Below, in pieces: positions 26,380 through 39,089 of a stretch of 64,000 bases of DNA. Every line of letters starts with the position of its first letter. The first letter of the stretch is position 1. Where the stretch lies: positions 7,004,501-7,068,500 of the forward strand of contig NC_090698.1 of NCBI RefSeq assembly GCF_040954835.1. Reading direction: 5' to 3'. The stretch comes from Lepisosteus oculatus. Its lineage: Eukaryota; Chordata; Actinopteri; Semionotiformes; Lepisosteidae. The notes beneath the pieces are model-generated. The model saw only the letters and a program-made list of their open reading frames with translations, had not been told where the DNA came from and searched no databases. A program made the translations under genes and the position numbers.

Positions 26380-29300
26380 TAGGGGTGTGGACTGCGGACT
26401 GGGAGGTACTTCAGTCCATTTGCTCCAGCAAAATGCCCCGCTGTATTAATGGGTCTTGAGGTAATTGCTGTAAAGATCTGCTCCAAGTGAGGGACAAGGG
26501 ACAGTGTGCAGTGAGGGCATTGATTTATTTTCTGCAGGACTGCATTTTTCAACTGGAACTCGATAACCTTCCCCCCTCTTTTTTAATTAACCTTTCCATG
26601 GGAAGTGCCGGCTTAATTAATTAACAGGGTCTGATTCTCCGTTTAAGCAAATCCCTTTCTGAAATCAGCAAGAATTTAATGCTGTTTTTGCCTTTAAGGA
26701 AAATAGTTAGAAACAAACAAAAACTGACTAATGGCACATTACTGTCCGCACTCCACCCAATCAATTGTCCTTTTGACCCTTAGATTTCTTATTAGTCTCA
26801 TCAAAGATACACTGCCCTTCTGTGCAGGACTTCTGTGTAAATGTGTTTGAATGCAACCCCCCTTTGTACTGCTGTGCCCCTACCCTGATCTACAGCAACT
26901 GCAGGCCAGCCCCTAGGCCAGTGAGCCCAAGCCCGCAGGCCAGCTGGAATGGAAAGTTTCTATCTTTAAGAACCACAGGTGTAGGATAGAAACGGCTCTG
27001 TAGAGACTCTCTCACTCATACACACGGGCACAGTCACATTCACGCTAACTCGGACACGCTGACACTGATACTGGCTCTGCACCACTGGCGCTGGCATGGC
27101 TGACAGACTGACGGTACAGGCAACGCTCATATTGATTTTCTGACACTCCCGGACTAACGCACTGACTGGCCTTGACACATCGAGACAGTGACCACCCGAT
27201 GCCCCATTTCTCCAGTGGGCGCCCAGGCAGCCACACCACACAATGGCTCCTGAGTGGGTCTGTCAGGACGCCACTGGCAGCTTCATCAGCTCATTCCAGG
27301 TGTGCAGTACCTGCCCACACGGCCCCCAGCTGTTGCCTGAAGCCCAGCGTTTTAAAGGACCGCAGGAGAACCATGTGCTGCAGAGTAACCTGTATGTCCT
27401 GCAGCGCTTCAGTCCCGAGCTGTGCCTTTCCTTAAAAAAGTCCTTTCCAATTACAAAATCAGCCAGAGGGATGCAGTCATTAGTCACTGCTCACTGAAAG
27501 ACTTCATGCGGTCTGAACAATACTATGGCTACTCCGTGTTTTATATCTGTTTGTCTTCAAGCTGCTTATCTGTTTTTCCTTTCTGACACTGCTGTACATT
27601 AACAATGAAGAATTGCACTGCCATATTGCCTTACTTACTAGATACAAACCTAGCACTTAGATTCGACATCATCAAGGGTTGTGTTTTTGTGAGAAAATGT
27701 GGGCAGCACTGCTGCTTCTTCTTCTGTTCTCGGCCCTCCAGCGTGACTTATTGTTTGCCAGCCCTGCTCAGAGATCACATGAGGGCTCTAAAAGGGGACA
27801 GTCACCAGTGACGTCTCACTCACTGCAATGCTAGTCTCCTTGTCTACACAAGGTGTCTTTCTGAGCAGGAGAGGAGAGGACGTGAGGAGGGGGAATCAGG
27901 TTGATAGATGAACAGAGGGCTGGGTCCGATACATTCATTAAAGAGAGTGCTCTGTCCTCCCAGAGTGTGTCCTGAGCAATCCTGTACGCACTTTTCAATT
28001 AGTTTTCTTATTCCATTTTTGTAACATGGCTATGCTGCTACGCTTGTATGAGCATATCCTTTTTTTTGTGTGTACAAAACACACACAGCGTGGAGCAGGT
28101 CAGAGCAGACTGCTCAGGGGGGGGGGGGGCGGGGATAGTTAGCATGTCAGTACAAAGTATTAATTCTCAGAACGTGGCCCATGAGCTCAAAAACGAAAGC
28201 CTGTTTTTAAGAATGTTGACCTTGGTACCTTTTCATGGTGTGTTCCTGCACTTTCTAAGGGGAGGACAGAGTTCTGGCCCCGGGTACAGTGGCCCTGTTA
28301 GCATGGGAGCTGGCTGAAACATCTGGACAGCAGGAGTGTGTGGTACATGTGTGTGATCTGTCTGTGTGCATTTGGGAATGCGTGTGAGTGATCTGTATGT
28401 GTGTGAGAGTGTAAACGCGTGTGTCTGGCTGGTTCACAGCAGGCAGGGCTGGTGTTAATGCTGTTCCCATTGATTATCTGTCTCTGCTGGGAATCTTCAA
28501 TCTACTGCCTCCCCCACCTACAGTTAATCATCTTTAATTAAATCAAGCCAGTTATCAATTACTGACAATGAGAGGAAGCCACAGAGGAAGAAAGAAAAGG
28601 AACAATACTGGAAAGACAGAAACAATCACTAACAAGCTAAAGAAAACAAATTCCCCGTCATTAAGGGCTGCTTTCCTGACTAAACTAAGATGGGTCCTGA
28701 AGCTGAAGACAAACAGGACTCAGCCATTTTAATTTTTCCAAATGTCTACCTTTCTGGCATCATCCCAGAGTCACAATACTCCCCCCATGGCCCCAGAGGG
28801 GTAGTGACCCTGTGGGTGATTCAATTGGTCTTCAGCAGCTTGGACCATTAATTCATTTAGGGTTGTTCCATTGAGAGTTTGCAAAACCGGACACAGTAGT
28901 GTTTTGACTGCAGTGCAGCAGACTGGAACAATGTTCCCTAGGTGGGTCATAGGGAATTTGATCTACAATGCTCCGTGGTCTTTCAGACCAGTTCGCTCAG
29001 TAGCTGCTCCAATCCCATCATCAGAGCTGAAGGAGCAGAATGCTCCTCCCCAGACCTGGGAGAGAGTGTCACTGCCCCTGCGCTATCTGTCAGCGGCCAG
29101 GAAGTCCACACAGCCAGCACTCCCAGGAAGAAATAACGCAGGGAAGACAACTCTGGAACAATAGGGATGTAGAAAATTGGGGCGGTCTGTCCAGCTCATC
29201 TATAATGAATCAACTGATCTTCAGTGGCCTGGAGCATTCATTAATTTCGGATCTTCATTAAGAGTTTGCATATACTGAATACAGTAGTGTTTTGACAGCA

Positions 29301-30730
29301 GTGCAGCAGGCTGGAGCAACTGGCACTGCAATATTCTATAGGCCGGAGGTGGGTTACTTCTCAAACGAGCTGCGCTATCAATGTCCATTTTCAATGCTGA
29401 TAAATGTAATCGGAAATGTTTCTCCCCCTAAAATTAGATTTAAATATCAGCTCAACAAAAAGTATGCGAGCTGCCTGACGTCATGCAGCTCCTCGGGGCC
29501 TGTGGAGGAGCCTGCAGCCCTGTGCCGCTGCATCAGCAGGGGCAAGACTCACAGCATGGCCTATTTATCTAATACAGAGAGGAAAAAGAGCTTTCTCAGG
29601 CTAATCTGCAATGGGCATCGTTAGGACTGCTGATTCCAGGCTATTATCTAATTGCTGCTCAGAACTGATGGCCCCCAGAAATCAATCTTGCCTAGCCCAT
29701 CATGCTGCACTGAGCTGGCAGCCGTCCCACAGCTTAAATCTCCTGTCTTCCTGCTGCCGGTGTGATTCTAGCACAGGGGCTCCTGCCATTAAGGAATAGT
29801 GGCACATCCTGCTTTCCTTTTGTCTCCTGACAGCTGCAGCCACGGCCTTCCACAGGGCAGAACGGCACAGGAACAAAATGACGGAACGTTCTCCTACTTC
29901 TGTGCCTCCTGTGGTGGTGTGCTCTGACCTGGGTCTTGCCATTCGATGGAAAATCACCGCTTCGTTCATATGGTGCCTTTGGACTGCACAAGCTCCTTAA
30001 AATGCAGCCCGGCACTTTGCCAATGCCAAGGCAAAAAAAATCCCGACTGGATTGTTTTTACATTTGAGCTCTGACAAAAAACATATCGCATCATCTTGCT
30101 CACGCAGGTCAGAAACATCTGTGTTGATGTGTTTGAGGCAACGCTCACATGAAAAAGATTCCTAGGGCTCCACCTGCTGGAGACATCTGACTCTTCCTTT
30201 CCTGAAACTCTTGCAAAGGAGCCTTTCCTAACCTTAGGGATGGGAAGAAACACCTGCCACACCCCTTATAGCAGTCCGCCTACTTAGGCTTGCTAAAATA
30301 CCTTTTTTTGAGGTTTGGTTTTTGTTGTATTGACATTTTGTTGTTTGTAATGCTTTTAGAGCTCTCACTGTGCAATGGGAATACCATGATGTACTACAGG
30401 AAATGTGTTCAAAATAATTATAATGGAAAGTCATAGTATGCCCATAGTGCTATATAATAACAGTGACCAACTTTAAAACTACTATTTAAAAAGGACTCAT
30501 GGATAAAATAGCTTGTACCTGTAGCAAGGGGTAACTTTCACATGTGCCATGAATGTAATACTGCTGTACTCACTGCAAGGGTGACATGGCCTGACGCTGG
30601 AGACTGTATCAGGAAACGTGGTGCACCGTGCTAAAGGCAAAAACTGTCATCCAATATTGAAGCCAGGAAGAGGTGGAGGTCAAAAACAGGAAATCGCAGA
30701 CTGAAGTACCACAGGGAAGCATAAAAGCAA
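26380..30730. other. Intergenic stretch, mostly unclassified
   Basis: I see no gene. A poly-G run lies at 28120-28130. A direct duplication of about 140 bp (28820-28960 and 29205-29345) stands out; both copies share 'cagtagtgttttgac' and 'agagtttgca'. The remaining sequence shows no repeat match inside the window. Confidence 0.4.
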
Positions 30731-30744
30731 AAGTGGAAACGATC

Positions 30745-31215
30745 GTCATCCCTCCTCTTAAGGGTGCTCCGACCCTTTCGTGCTTTAATTCATTACGTGC
30801 ACCTGCCCCCTGTTTAGTCTGCCAATATTTATTCCTGGCTCAGCACTGGGAGATGGACGCCGGAAGCCCACCTACCAGCAGGTCCAGGAGAGAACCAACG
30901 GCATAGGATTTCTCACAGCGTCCCCACCGACTGATTCCGGGACTCGGAGCGCCTGGCCTAGTTACCCTGTTTTTACTCCTTGTTCCTGTCCCGGATCCCG
31001 TTCCGGATTCTAACTTAGTCTGTCTCGGATGGATCCCCCGGTTCCTGGACTCTGGACTGCGCCCCGGATTCCCCCTTTGGACTGTCCGGATTTGTTTGCC
31101 TTCGCCACGCCCCCCTGTCCGTCAACCCGTCCTGATCCTCTTCGCCTTTCCCCTGTTGTCCTTCTCCACTTACTTCCGGATTATACTGTCTGCACAGGGT
31201 CCTGAACTGCGCTTG
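30745..31215 (+). mobile_element. LTR-like repeat related to 35205-35690
   Basis: It shares 'ctcttaagggygctcc', 'tctgtctcggatggatc' and 'tctgcacagggt' with the element at 35205-35690, in the same order. This indicates a common repeat family. The open frames across it are low-complexity and not recognised. Confidence 0.5.
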
Positions 31216-31219
31216 GCGG

Positions 31220-32500
31220 GAGCCTGGACCGGCTCCCCTTACAGAAACAGCAAGCCATGGGTGAAACCCGAGACAATCGCAAGGCACAGTTGAGGGGTAA
31301 ACCAGGAAAAGGAAGTGAAAAGGAGCATGGTCAAAACATGGAAGGTAAGGGACTTGAGAACACTTAGAACAAGGGACTAAGGCTAAAGCACTAAGCAGGT
31401 CTTACATAATGGAGGCAGGTCTTAAATAATGGAGGAAGTTACAATCTGACGGGTGGCACTGATTGTCTTCCATTGCACATTGTTGTAGAAGCTAAATGCT
31501 GGACAGGATTGACGATGTTAGCGGTGAGTCTGGTGTGACTGCTCATTGTCCAGTGAGCACAGGATTGACCGTCATAGTCTAGCGCACTAGTGGAGCTACC
31601 AATGGCACGTGATTTCCTGTGGCGGTTTCCAATAGGAAGCTACGGATGAACAGCACACAGTCAGCCCATGGGAACACCTTGCAGAGAGGCAGGCTGGGGA
31701 GCAGTTAGCTTGATGCACAAAGGTTCACCAGCCATGGATACAAGTGCCAGGCTCAGCCATGTACTGGTGTGACCACAGGAATGATGAGGGGTTTGCCTAG
31801 GAACCATGTTTAAAACTGTTATCCATTAACGTGGCTTGTCATTGGGCAAATGTCTTTAGGACTAATCCTGCTGTCAGTGAGGAAGATGTATCAGCAGTAA
31901 AGTCTGTAATGATCTTCTCTCAAGCTTTACAATTATCTACCATGCATTTGGCTGTGCTGTGTGGCTCTTGATGTCAGGAAAACAGTACTTCTCAGCGATG
32001 CTAGCGACCGCCGAAATTCCATATCTGTGGCGTGATTAAAATCAAAATATAATAAAAACGTAAGTCTGCCTAAATTTTTCACAACTGAATTCAAACCTGA
32101 AGCAGGAACTAGCAAACCAGTCTGACTGAAGCTCTGTCTGCTCTCTGCTGCACTCTGAAATATACACTGTCTTGTCATCTGTCACTGCTGGGCATTCTGT
32201 CCCAGGATTCCTGAGACAGAGCTGAACTTTCACCTCTTTCCAACATCGAGGAGCCTCTGCATGTGGGTTGAGTACAAAATATAGGAAACACCCCACCTAT
32301 TTTTAAACCCCATGCTACTAATAGCATTACAATTGCAGAATGCAAAGATTACTTATCTGTTTTTTTCTGAAAAGTTTTATTGAGGTTTGGTATTTATGAT
32401 GCGGTACTTATCTGTGAACGTTTTTGCTGTCATCATTGAGTCAGCTACTTTACATATTGCTTCATCAAGTGCAGAATACACTTAATTAGACATTTCAGTT
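31220..32500. other. Intergenic stretch, nothing recognised
   Basis: No exon, RNA gene or repeat match inside the window was found by eye. Confidence 0.4.
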
Positions 32501-32504
32501 ATTA

Positions 32505-32778
32505 AAAATCCAAGGGTGTTTCTCAAAAAAAGTAGGGGTGTTAAACAGTGTTTAAATTTTCCCCTGGCCTTTACCAGTCATGGCCTCCTAATAATCTCCA
32601 TCTCTGAACTGGCTTCATCACCCTGTTCTCCTCCCCACTGAGAGCTGGTGTGTGGTGAGTGTTCTGGTGAACTTTGGCTGCCATCACATCATCCAGGTGG
32701 GGCTGCACACTGGTGGTGGTGGAGGGGAGTGTCCAGAAAAGCACTACAATATATTAGTGTAAAGATTTATTATTATTA
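32505..32778 (-). repeat. Dispersed repeat 'TATATAGCG' family, copy 2 (inverted, partial)
   Basis: Reverse complement of the part of copy 1 that includes 'gcagccccacctggatgatg' and 'accagctctcagtgggg'. It ends in a (TTA)n stretch where the other copies carry (AAT)n. Confidence 0.75.
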
Positions 32779-32779
32779 C

Positions 32780-33440
32780 TTCCGTTTGGAATCAAAGTGG
32801 TTTCTAAAACTATTTTTAGTTTTTTTTTAGATTCAAGCTGAAAGAAGAGGCCCAAGTAAGACATCGAGCACAGCGGGAAGGAGAATTTGAAGGCAATGGG
32901 CTCAGAGGAGCACCATGGAGAAGCCAGTTGTAAGGGAGGAAAGAGAATCAATATTAACATTACTACTGTCACATTTTTGTAATTGGCACCTTTAGCTCTG
33001 ACTTGTTTAATTTAAAACATCATGAGAACCAAGTATTCTGGAGCTACACAGGGTGGAGTGAGGCACAGCAAAGGGTTAAATCTGAGTGTTAGGGGCAGAT
33101 GGGAGGTTTGAAGCTTGTCATTAGGCGGTTATGACACTCCAACAATTCAGTGAGCAAAGAACGGGAGAACACCTTATTCTTCAGGAAGGGACAGGACCGC
33201 CTTAGCTACATTGCATGCTATTGTTTGTTAGCAAACAAGCTGCAGGCAGATAAAGCTCCAAGGGAAACTTGTATTATCTGATGAGCACATCTGCTGATGT
33301 CAAGCAATAAAAGCAATGAATGGCAATGCTTTGAAAATATTTCTCAATTCAGGGCTGTTATTGGGCAACGTGGACCTGTGAACTATTCAGCAATATACAC
33401 TATTATACACTATGACAGGTTGGGCTAGGGGGAAAGTTCA
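32780..33440. other. Intergenic stretch, nothing recognised
   Basis: AT-rich sequence without a coding signal or repeat match inside the window. Confidence 0.4.
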
Positions 33441-33479
33441 TGCAGAGTGATGGGTTGTGATTTGCCAGCACTGTTTCAG

Positions 33480-33890
33480 CGCGATGTGCACACTTCTTCC
33501 TTTCTTTCTTACCAAAAACCCAAACACACATTGAAAATCTACCTCTACCATACATGTCAAAAGCTCACTCCCCATAATTTCTATCCCTTTAAATTTATTC
33601 TGTTGATGCATATTTTTGCACATAACCTGTTACCTTTTTGTTGTTTTGCACATTGCCTGTTGTTGTTTTTTGCACATTGCCTGTTGTTTTTTTTGCACAT
33701 CGTCTGTTGTTGTTTTTTGCACACTGCCTGTTGTCTCTGTCTTTCTTTTGCTACACAATTGTATTATTGTTGTTGTTGTTTTTTCTCTTTGTACTACTTA
33801 TGTCCGAGAGCTAGCTAAATAGCATTTCATTATACCATATACCATGTATATGAGTGTAATGACAATAAACTTGAAACTTGAACGCTATAC
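33480..33890 (+). mobile_element. 3' end of a LINE, same family as 54005-55310
   Basis: The reverse complement of 54010-54310 matches this stretch: the repeated 'gcacattgcctgttgttg' motif, 'agagctagctaaatag', 'accatatacc' and the 3' end 'acaataaacttgaaacttgaa'. It is the 3' UTR of the element only, without reverse-transcriptase sequence. Multiple copies of a short 'ttgcacattgcctgttg' unit sit within it. Confidence 0.75.
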
Positions 33891-33894
33891 TGTC

Positions 33895-35020
33895 TGAGAC
33901 TCATAGGATGGGGTTTTCCTAATCACCAGTAAGCAAGATGTAGTCATGTAAACAAACATGGAAACACATATGCCTGAACACGCAAACAGAGCATCTTTCC
34001 TTTAAAAAAAAAACAGTTGAGGCATCATTAGTATTTGACCGAACTATCGGGACAGATTGGAGGTGGGCAAAGACAATCTGGCCACGCTTGGTTGTCAGTG
34101 TTTTGTATTATGAATTTTTGTGCTTTGGTGTATTCAAAACCAAAACTATACAGCACTTTAACACCCATCTCACATACTGTATTTAGCAATACATTCCTTC
34201 AAGAGATAAAGCAAGGGTTTGATCCTTCTGCGACACAGAAGACAGAAGCTGTGTTTCTCCCTGCTTGGAGGAAGAGCGGTTTATCATTTAATTACTTAGT
34301 CTACGCACTTTTCCAGGCAGACTTTTACAGAAAGAAGTTGTAGCAGTGTGAAATGTCCTTCACTCCACCTCCTTGATAAAAAGCGGAAACAACTGTAACA
34401 CATTAGTGTTGATTAATCACCTGTTGTCCTTGTATAAATATCAACCCGTGCATTTGTAGCGAGACTATTAACATGTTAGTTTTAAAGAGACTGGGTTTTC
34501 TCCATCAAACTGTTCTGTCGTTGCCACTACCAGGTTCGTGAAATCTCCCACAGAGATCCGGGTGAAATGCAAAGACAAGCTTTGAGCTGTTGCTAGAAGC
34601 AGCTTCTGTTAGGGTAAACAGATATAGATTCTTGTCATGTCAGATTTCCTTCAAAAGAGCCACAGTGTTCCACACGTATTTAAAAATCTACGATGGTGTC
34701 ACCACCTGTAAGTACAGAGGGCAGTGTGGAGCAGTGTGGAGCTTCTGACTGGGCTGCCTGACAGCAACGGCAACATAATACTGTACAAGCTGACATTATG
34801 TTGTTATATAATTCTTGTGATTTGAATTATATTCATGATATTTCATGATGTAAAATTGAAAATGAAGATAAAAAGCTTTCAACGTGTAGGAATGTCCTTG
34901 AACAAAAGCCAGACATTCCCCTCTGTCGCTGGATTTTACGAGTCTGTAAACGTTAACGTAGCATGTTATGTTATTAGCGATTTGTCCACTAAAATGAGCT
35001 GCTAGTGAATCATAATGTGG
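33895..35020. other. Intergenic stretch, nothing recognised
   Basis: No gene and no repeat match inside the window was seen. Confidence 0.4.
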
Positions 35021-35204
35021 GCGGTAAGGTGGGGGAGGGTTCAAATCTGGACCTGGGGTGCCGCTATACCTGTCTTGAGTTTGTCTGTTTGTCCTGTGTT
35101 CATATGGGTTTCCTCTGGGTGCTCTGGTTTCCTGCCCCAGTTGAAAGACCTACTCAGGTTGTTCTGGTTGTTCTGTCAACTGTAGGTTCATGGGCCCTGA
35201 CTGT

Positions 35205-35690
35205 GTCACGATCGCAAACCCCTGCTCTTAAGGGCGCTCCAGGCCTTCCCTGTTTGCCTCATTCCCCGCACCTGTTCCCTGTTCCAGGCCCGTTTCAGTT
35301 CCCCCTTAAAAGCCAGACGCTGACGCTAATCAGGGCCCTGCATTGGTTCTGGCATCATGCGAGCCCGGGACCTGGATGTGCCTCGCTCTGTTATGGTTTT
35401 AAGTTTCTGTTCCTGTTCCTGTTTCCCCTGCCGGTCCCGACCCGGCTCTGGTTTTTAATTTTCTGTCTCGGATGGATCGTCTGGCCTTGGACTTATGCTC
35501 TGTTTTTGGATTTCTCTTTGGACTCGTCCCTGGATTGTTTACACCTCCCCTGATCACCAGTACTCCTTGGGGACACCCCCCTGTTTTTATTCCTGTATCC
35601 TGCACTCCTTTTTCCGCGGTGTTTCCTCACTCAACCCCGGATCGCGTCGTCTGCATAGGGTTCGAAGAGAACTGTTCCTGACAGTCTGTG
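35205..35690 (+). mobile_element. Solo-LTR-like insertion (TGTCACG...CTGACA)
   Basis: The insert starts TGTCACGATCG, ends TTCCTGACA and is flanked by GACTG / GTCTG (4 of 5 bases). The TG...CA ends, T/C-rich body and 5-bp flank suit a Ty3/gypsy-type solo LTR. A diverged relative is at 30745-31215. Confidence 0.5.
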
Positions 35691-35708
35691 TGTGTCCTGC
35701 AATGGACT

Positions 35709-36001
35709 TGTTACGGATGGCAGAAGGGCATGCTGTGGAATGGCCAGGAGAGCAATAAAGACCCTGCGTAGCAGTAAAAGGGGGCAACACAGGGGTTAGC
35801 CCAGGCTCAGGGGGTCAGATGATGTCGGTATAGAAACCTTTGCCCTCAGGCCAAGGACGTAGGCCGACCTGGTGCTCGGCGGGTCCCAGGACATCCGTAC
35901 CCTCAAGGCAGAGCCAGGAGCAGAGCAGACACAGGAAGTAAATAGGCTACACAGCAAGACACACCGGAAAGACACACCCTCTAGGTGTACAGGGCCTGGC
36001 A
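35709..36001 (+). mobile_element. Solo LTR with perfect 5-bp target duplication
   Basis: The element is 293 bp long, starts TG (TGTTACGG) and ends CA (GCCTGGCA). It is flanked by GGACT on both sides (35704-35708 and 36002-36006) and contains AATAAA near 35755. It lies inside the V-SINE, so it is younger than the SINE. No internal retroelement genes are present. Confidence 0.6.
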
Positions 36002-36615
36002 GGACTGGCATCCCTCATAATGCACTCTCTGTCTTGAGTGAGGCTAGGCTCTGGCTCCCCATGACCCTGTACTGGATGAAGCAGTTAGAAAATGAATGAG
36101 TCATAATGCATTGATCCAAAACTTCCTCGTTTATAACGACACAGTTCTCTCCCTGATGCTAAAAGAATCAAGAAAAAATAAGTTTGTGGATTCAAATGGG
36201 AAAAGAAGAACATAAGAATGGTTGCAAAAGAGACAAGGTAATTCGGCCTATTTGTCCTGGTTGGTAATTACTTCAATATTTTATTCATTCCCACACATGG
36301 ACACACTTGCAAACCTTGAAAAATAAATCGGCCCAAATATCAGTTTCGTTTCACTCTTCTTTCTTCTGTCTCATATCTGCATTTGCTGGTTGATGTTTGA
36401 AAAGGACAATTGTGAAACGTCATAAAAAAAGTTTACACACTGAGATAGCCGGTTAGATATAAGATCTTTAGCTGTAATCTGGGCTGGGCTAGTTGATCAT
36501 TAATTTTGTCGATTTTGTAGGGTAAATAGCATCCCAGGTTAGAGACCGGCATACCTGCACAGGACATCTCTCTCAGCTCTAGCATTTTATTTGTTTTAAT
36601 TCCATAGTTAAGCTG

Positions 36616-36622
36616 AATAATG

Positions 36623-36699
<77 letters not shown>

Positions 36700-37145
36700 T
36701 CCTTATATAGCACTTTTCTGGACACTCCACTCCAGTGCTTTACAGTAATGGGTATCCTCTCCACCACCACCAGTGTGCAGCCCCACCTGGATGACACGAT
36801 GGCAGCCATAGTGTGCAAGAATGCTCCCCACACACCAGCTCTCAGTGGGGAGGAGAGCAGAGTGATGAAGCCCGTTCAGAGATGAGGATTATTAGGAGGC
36901 CCTGGTTGGTAAAGGCCAGGAGGACATTTGGCCAGGACCCTGGGTTAACACTCCCACTCTTTTTGAAAAACGCCCTGGGATTTTTAACGACCACAGAGAA
37001 TCAGGACTATACTGTTCCCATCACTGTACTGGGGCATTAGAACCCACACAGACCACAGGGTGAGAGCCCCCTACTGGTCCCACTAACACATCGTCCAGCA
37101 GCAACCTTAGTTTACCTCACCCAGGCACTGGTCAGGCTCACATCT
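36616..37145 (+). repeat. (AAT)n microsatellite followed by 'TATATAGCG' repeat copy 3
   Basis: Bases 36622-36700 are an almost perfect (ATA/AAT)n tract. It is followed directly by 'ccttatatagcacttttctgg' and the rest of the dispersed repeat. The microsatellite belongs to the 5' side of this repeat family, since copies 1, 2 and 4 have shorter trinucleotide runs in the same place. Confidence 0.85.
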
Positions 37146-37149
37146 GCTG

Positions 37150-38085
37150 AGCTTCAGTGGGCTGCTGCTTGTGAGGTGCTGGGTGATGTGGCTGCTGGCA
37201 AATCCCTAAGCTTCAGATTTAGTGCACAGTATACTGTAACAAAACACAAGGCTTCTGTAGTAGGTGGAGCAATTCTGCTGAATTTCCAATTTCACCCGGG
37301 AAATGGAGAGCTTTAACCGGCTTTATTAGCCTGGCCAAGAACAGGAACCTGTCTGTATGAATGGAGCTGTTGGACCGCCCCCTTCAGGGAGAGGAAGATC
37401 TGTTAAACACACAAGTGAGTAAGCGAGGAACGCTCTCCCTGGATTCCAGAAGACATCCGCCAATTCGACTTGACATGAAGACCTCCCACAAGCTCCATGA
37501 TTCTGTTTTTGGGACATGAAAGGTTTCCATTAGCTATGTAAAGGGAAAGCAGCATGCCCAGCTCTGACTGCAGAGGAACAGTGCAGAGAGGTCACCACCC
37601 ACAGCCACTCAGTGATAGTACCCCTACTGAGATCATGTCAGGCATGCCCACGAGTGATGGCATTGATATTGTTATTCACTGCGTTTTTTATTTTGTGTTT
37701 CATTTTCCAGCAGTACAGTGTAGGCTAATGAAATTTAAAGTACGGTATTTATAATTTCATTAAAAGCTAATGCTGCCTCTCTGCCAATGTTTATTCTATA
37801 CTTACTGTATGTCATGTATGTTTTAAGCACATGCTGTGTTAAGTCTTTTGATTACTCAAAGTGGGGGGCTTTATTATTTTTTTTATTAAGCAAAAATGGT
37901 TTAGAAAAATCATGCAAGGTAGTTATCTATGTACAGTATGTTCACATAGCAGTTAAGGAAGAACAACTATAACACTTACATTGAACATAATATTCAGTCT
38001 GTGCAACATATTGAGGTGTTTAATGGCCTTGAGATAGGTGCTATTTCAGAACTGAGCAAGACTGCTTTTGGTGCTTTGAAACCAG
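37150..38085. other. Intergenic stretch, nothing recognised
   Basis: No coding signal. AT-rich from about 37660 onward. Confidence 0.4.
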
Positions 38086-38089
38086 TAGC

Positions 38090-38273
38090 TCTTGTGTCCA
38101 CTCAAGTATTAGCACGCACTATATCGTGGTATGTAGGTTGTGTATTCGACACGTATTAAAACAGAAAATATGATAACCTGTCCTGATTTTTCAGTGCATA
38201 CAACAACATTTCAGGGTCATCTGGCGTACCACCTGGCATGGTACGTGTACCATAGTTTGAGAACCACTGCTCT
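38090..38273 (+). mobile_element. hAT-element end fragment
   Basis: Matches the last about 190 bases of the hAT element at 58970-60353: 'gtgtccactcaagtattagc', 'gtgtattcgacacgtat' and the terminal 'gtttgagaaccactg'. The other end is missing, so this is a truncated or old copy. Confidence 0.7.
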
Positions 38274-38934
38274 AGGGGATAAAGCACAGTGACAGTGATC
38301 TAGTGATTAGAAGCGTAGGACAGCGCACCAGTATGAAGGACCAGCTGGAAAGCGCCTGGTGCCGAAGCTGACATAGATAGTGTCTCGTTGAGGTAGTGTA
38401 TGAACGAGAGGCAAGTTGCTAGCTGCCGATTTTATCAACGAGGGTTAGAGGGGAAGGCCTTCCGAGAGGGTGCAATCAGGAGTAGGAATAAGGAGGTTTG
38501 GAAAGACTCTGCCTCCAGAGAGTGATTTGAAATAATGGATGGGTGGAAAGTTGGGGCTACAATGCTCTCAGCAAGATACCTGGGAAGGTGAAGCACTGTA
38601 CAGAGGGACGGCTTTTGAAAAGAGTTAGAACCGGCATGAGAGGTCTCCTTTCTCATTCCTGGCAGGGAGAGTGGAGAGTGAGGAAGGGTGGGCGCAGGTG
38701 GCATGGCGGAGGGCAGCCCTGGGACCGCAGTGGAGGTCTGTCAGAGGCCAGGCAGGACGGGCCTGCTCGGAGGGGCTTGAGGAGGAATTCAGCTGCTGCA
38801 GCTGGACAGGGTGAGGCGGAGGTTGGCCTGGCCAAAGTATCGGAGGAGTGCACACTGGTGAGAGGGAGCAGCATAGCTCGCCGAGCAGGAGGAAGAACCG
38901 GAGTTTGATGAGCAAGGAAGCAATGCACAAGCAA

Positions 38935-39085
38935 ATGCCAAGATTGCAAGTGGTTAGCGTTTGGGACTCATAACTGGAGGGTTGTGGGTTCAGACCCCAG
39001 GTGAGACATGGCTGTTATACCCTTGAGCAGGCTGCTTCACCCAGTAAAATACCCAGCCGTGTATAAGCTTGTGATTCTGTTAGGC
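38935..39085 (+). mobile_element. tRNA-derived SINE fragment
   Basis: Contains 'gtggttagcgtttggg' (A-box-like) and 'gggttcagacccc' (B-box-like), followed by 'ccttgagcaggctgcttcac' and 'cagtaaaatacccagc'. The same order is seen at 42165-42330. Confidence 0.6.
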
Positions 39086-39089
39086 CTTA

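Larger units (their letters stand above)
35025..36100 (+). mobile_element. V-SINE split by two later insertions
   Basis: The SINE head and core (35025-35204, with 'gggtttcctctgggtgctc') resume at about 35691-35708 ('cctgcaatggact') and again at 36002-36100 ('aggctctggctccccatgaccctgtactgg' split here for length: first 'aggctctggctcccc', then 'ctgtactggatg'). The intervening blocks 35205-35690 and 35709-36001 are younger insertions. Confidence 0.7.

Noticed and set aside
35005-35553. 182-codon plus-strand frame
   Set aside because: It crosses a V-SINE and an LTR-like insertion; the protein is repeat-derived and unrecognised.
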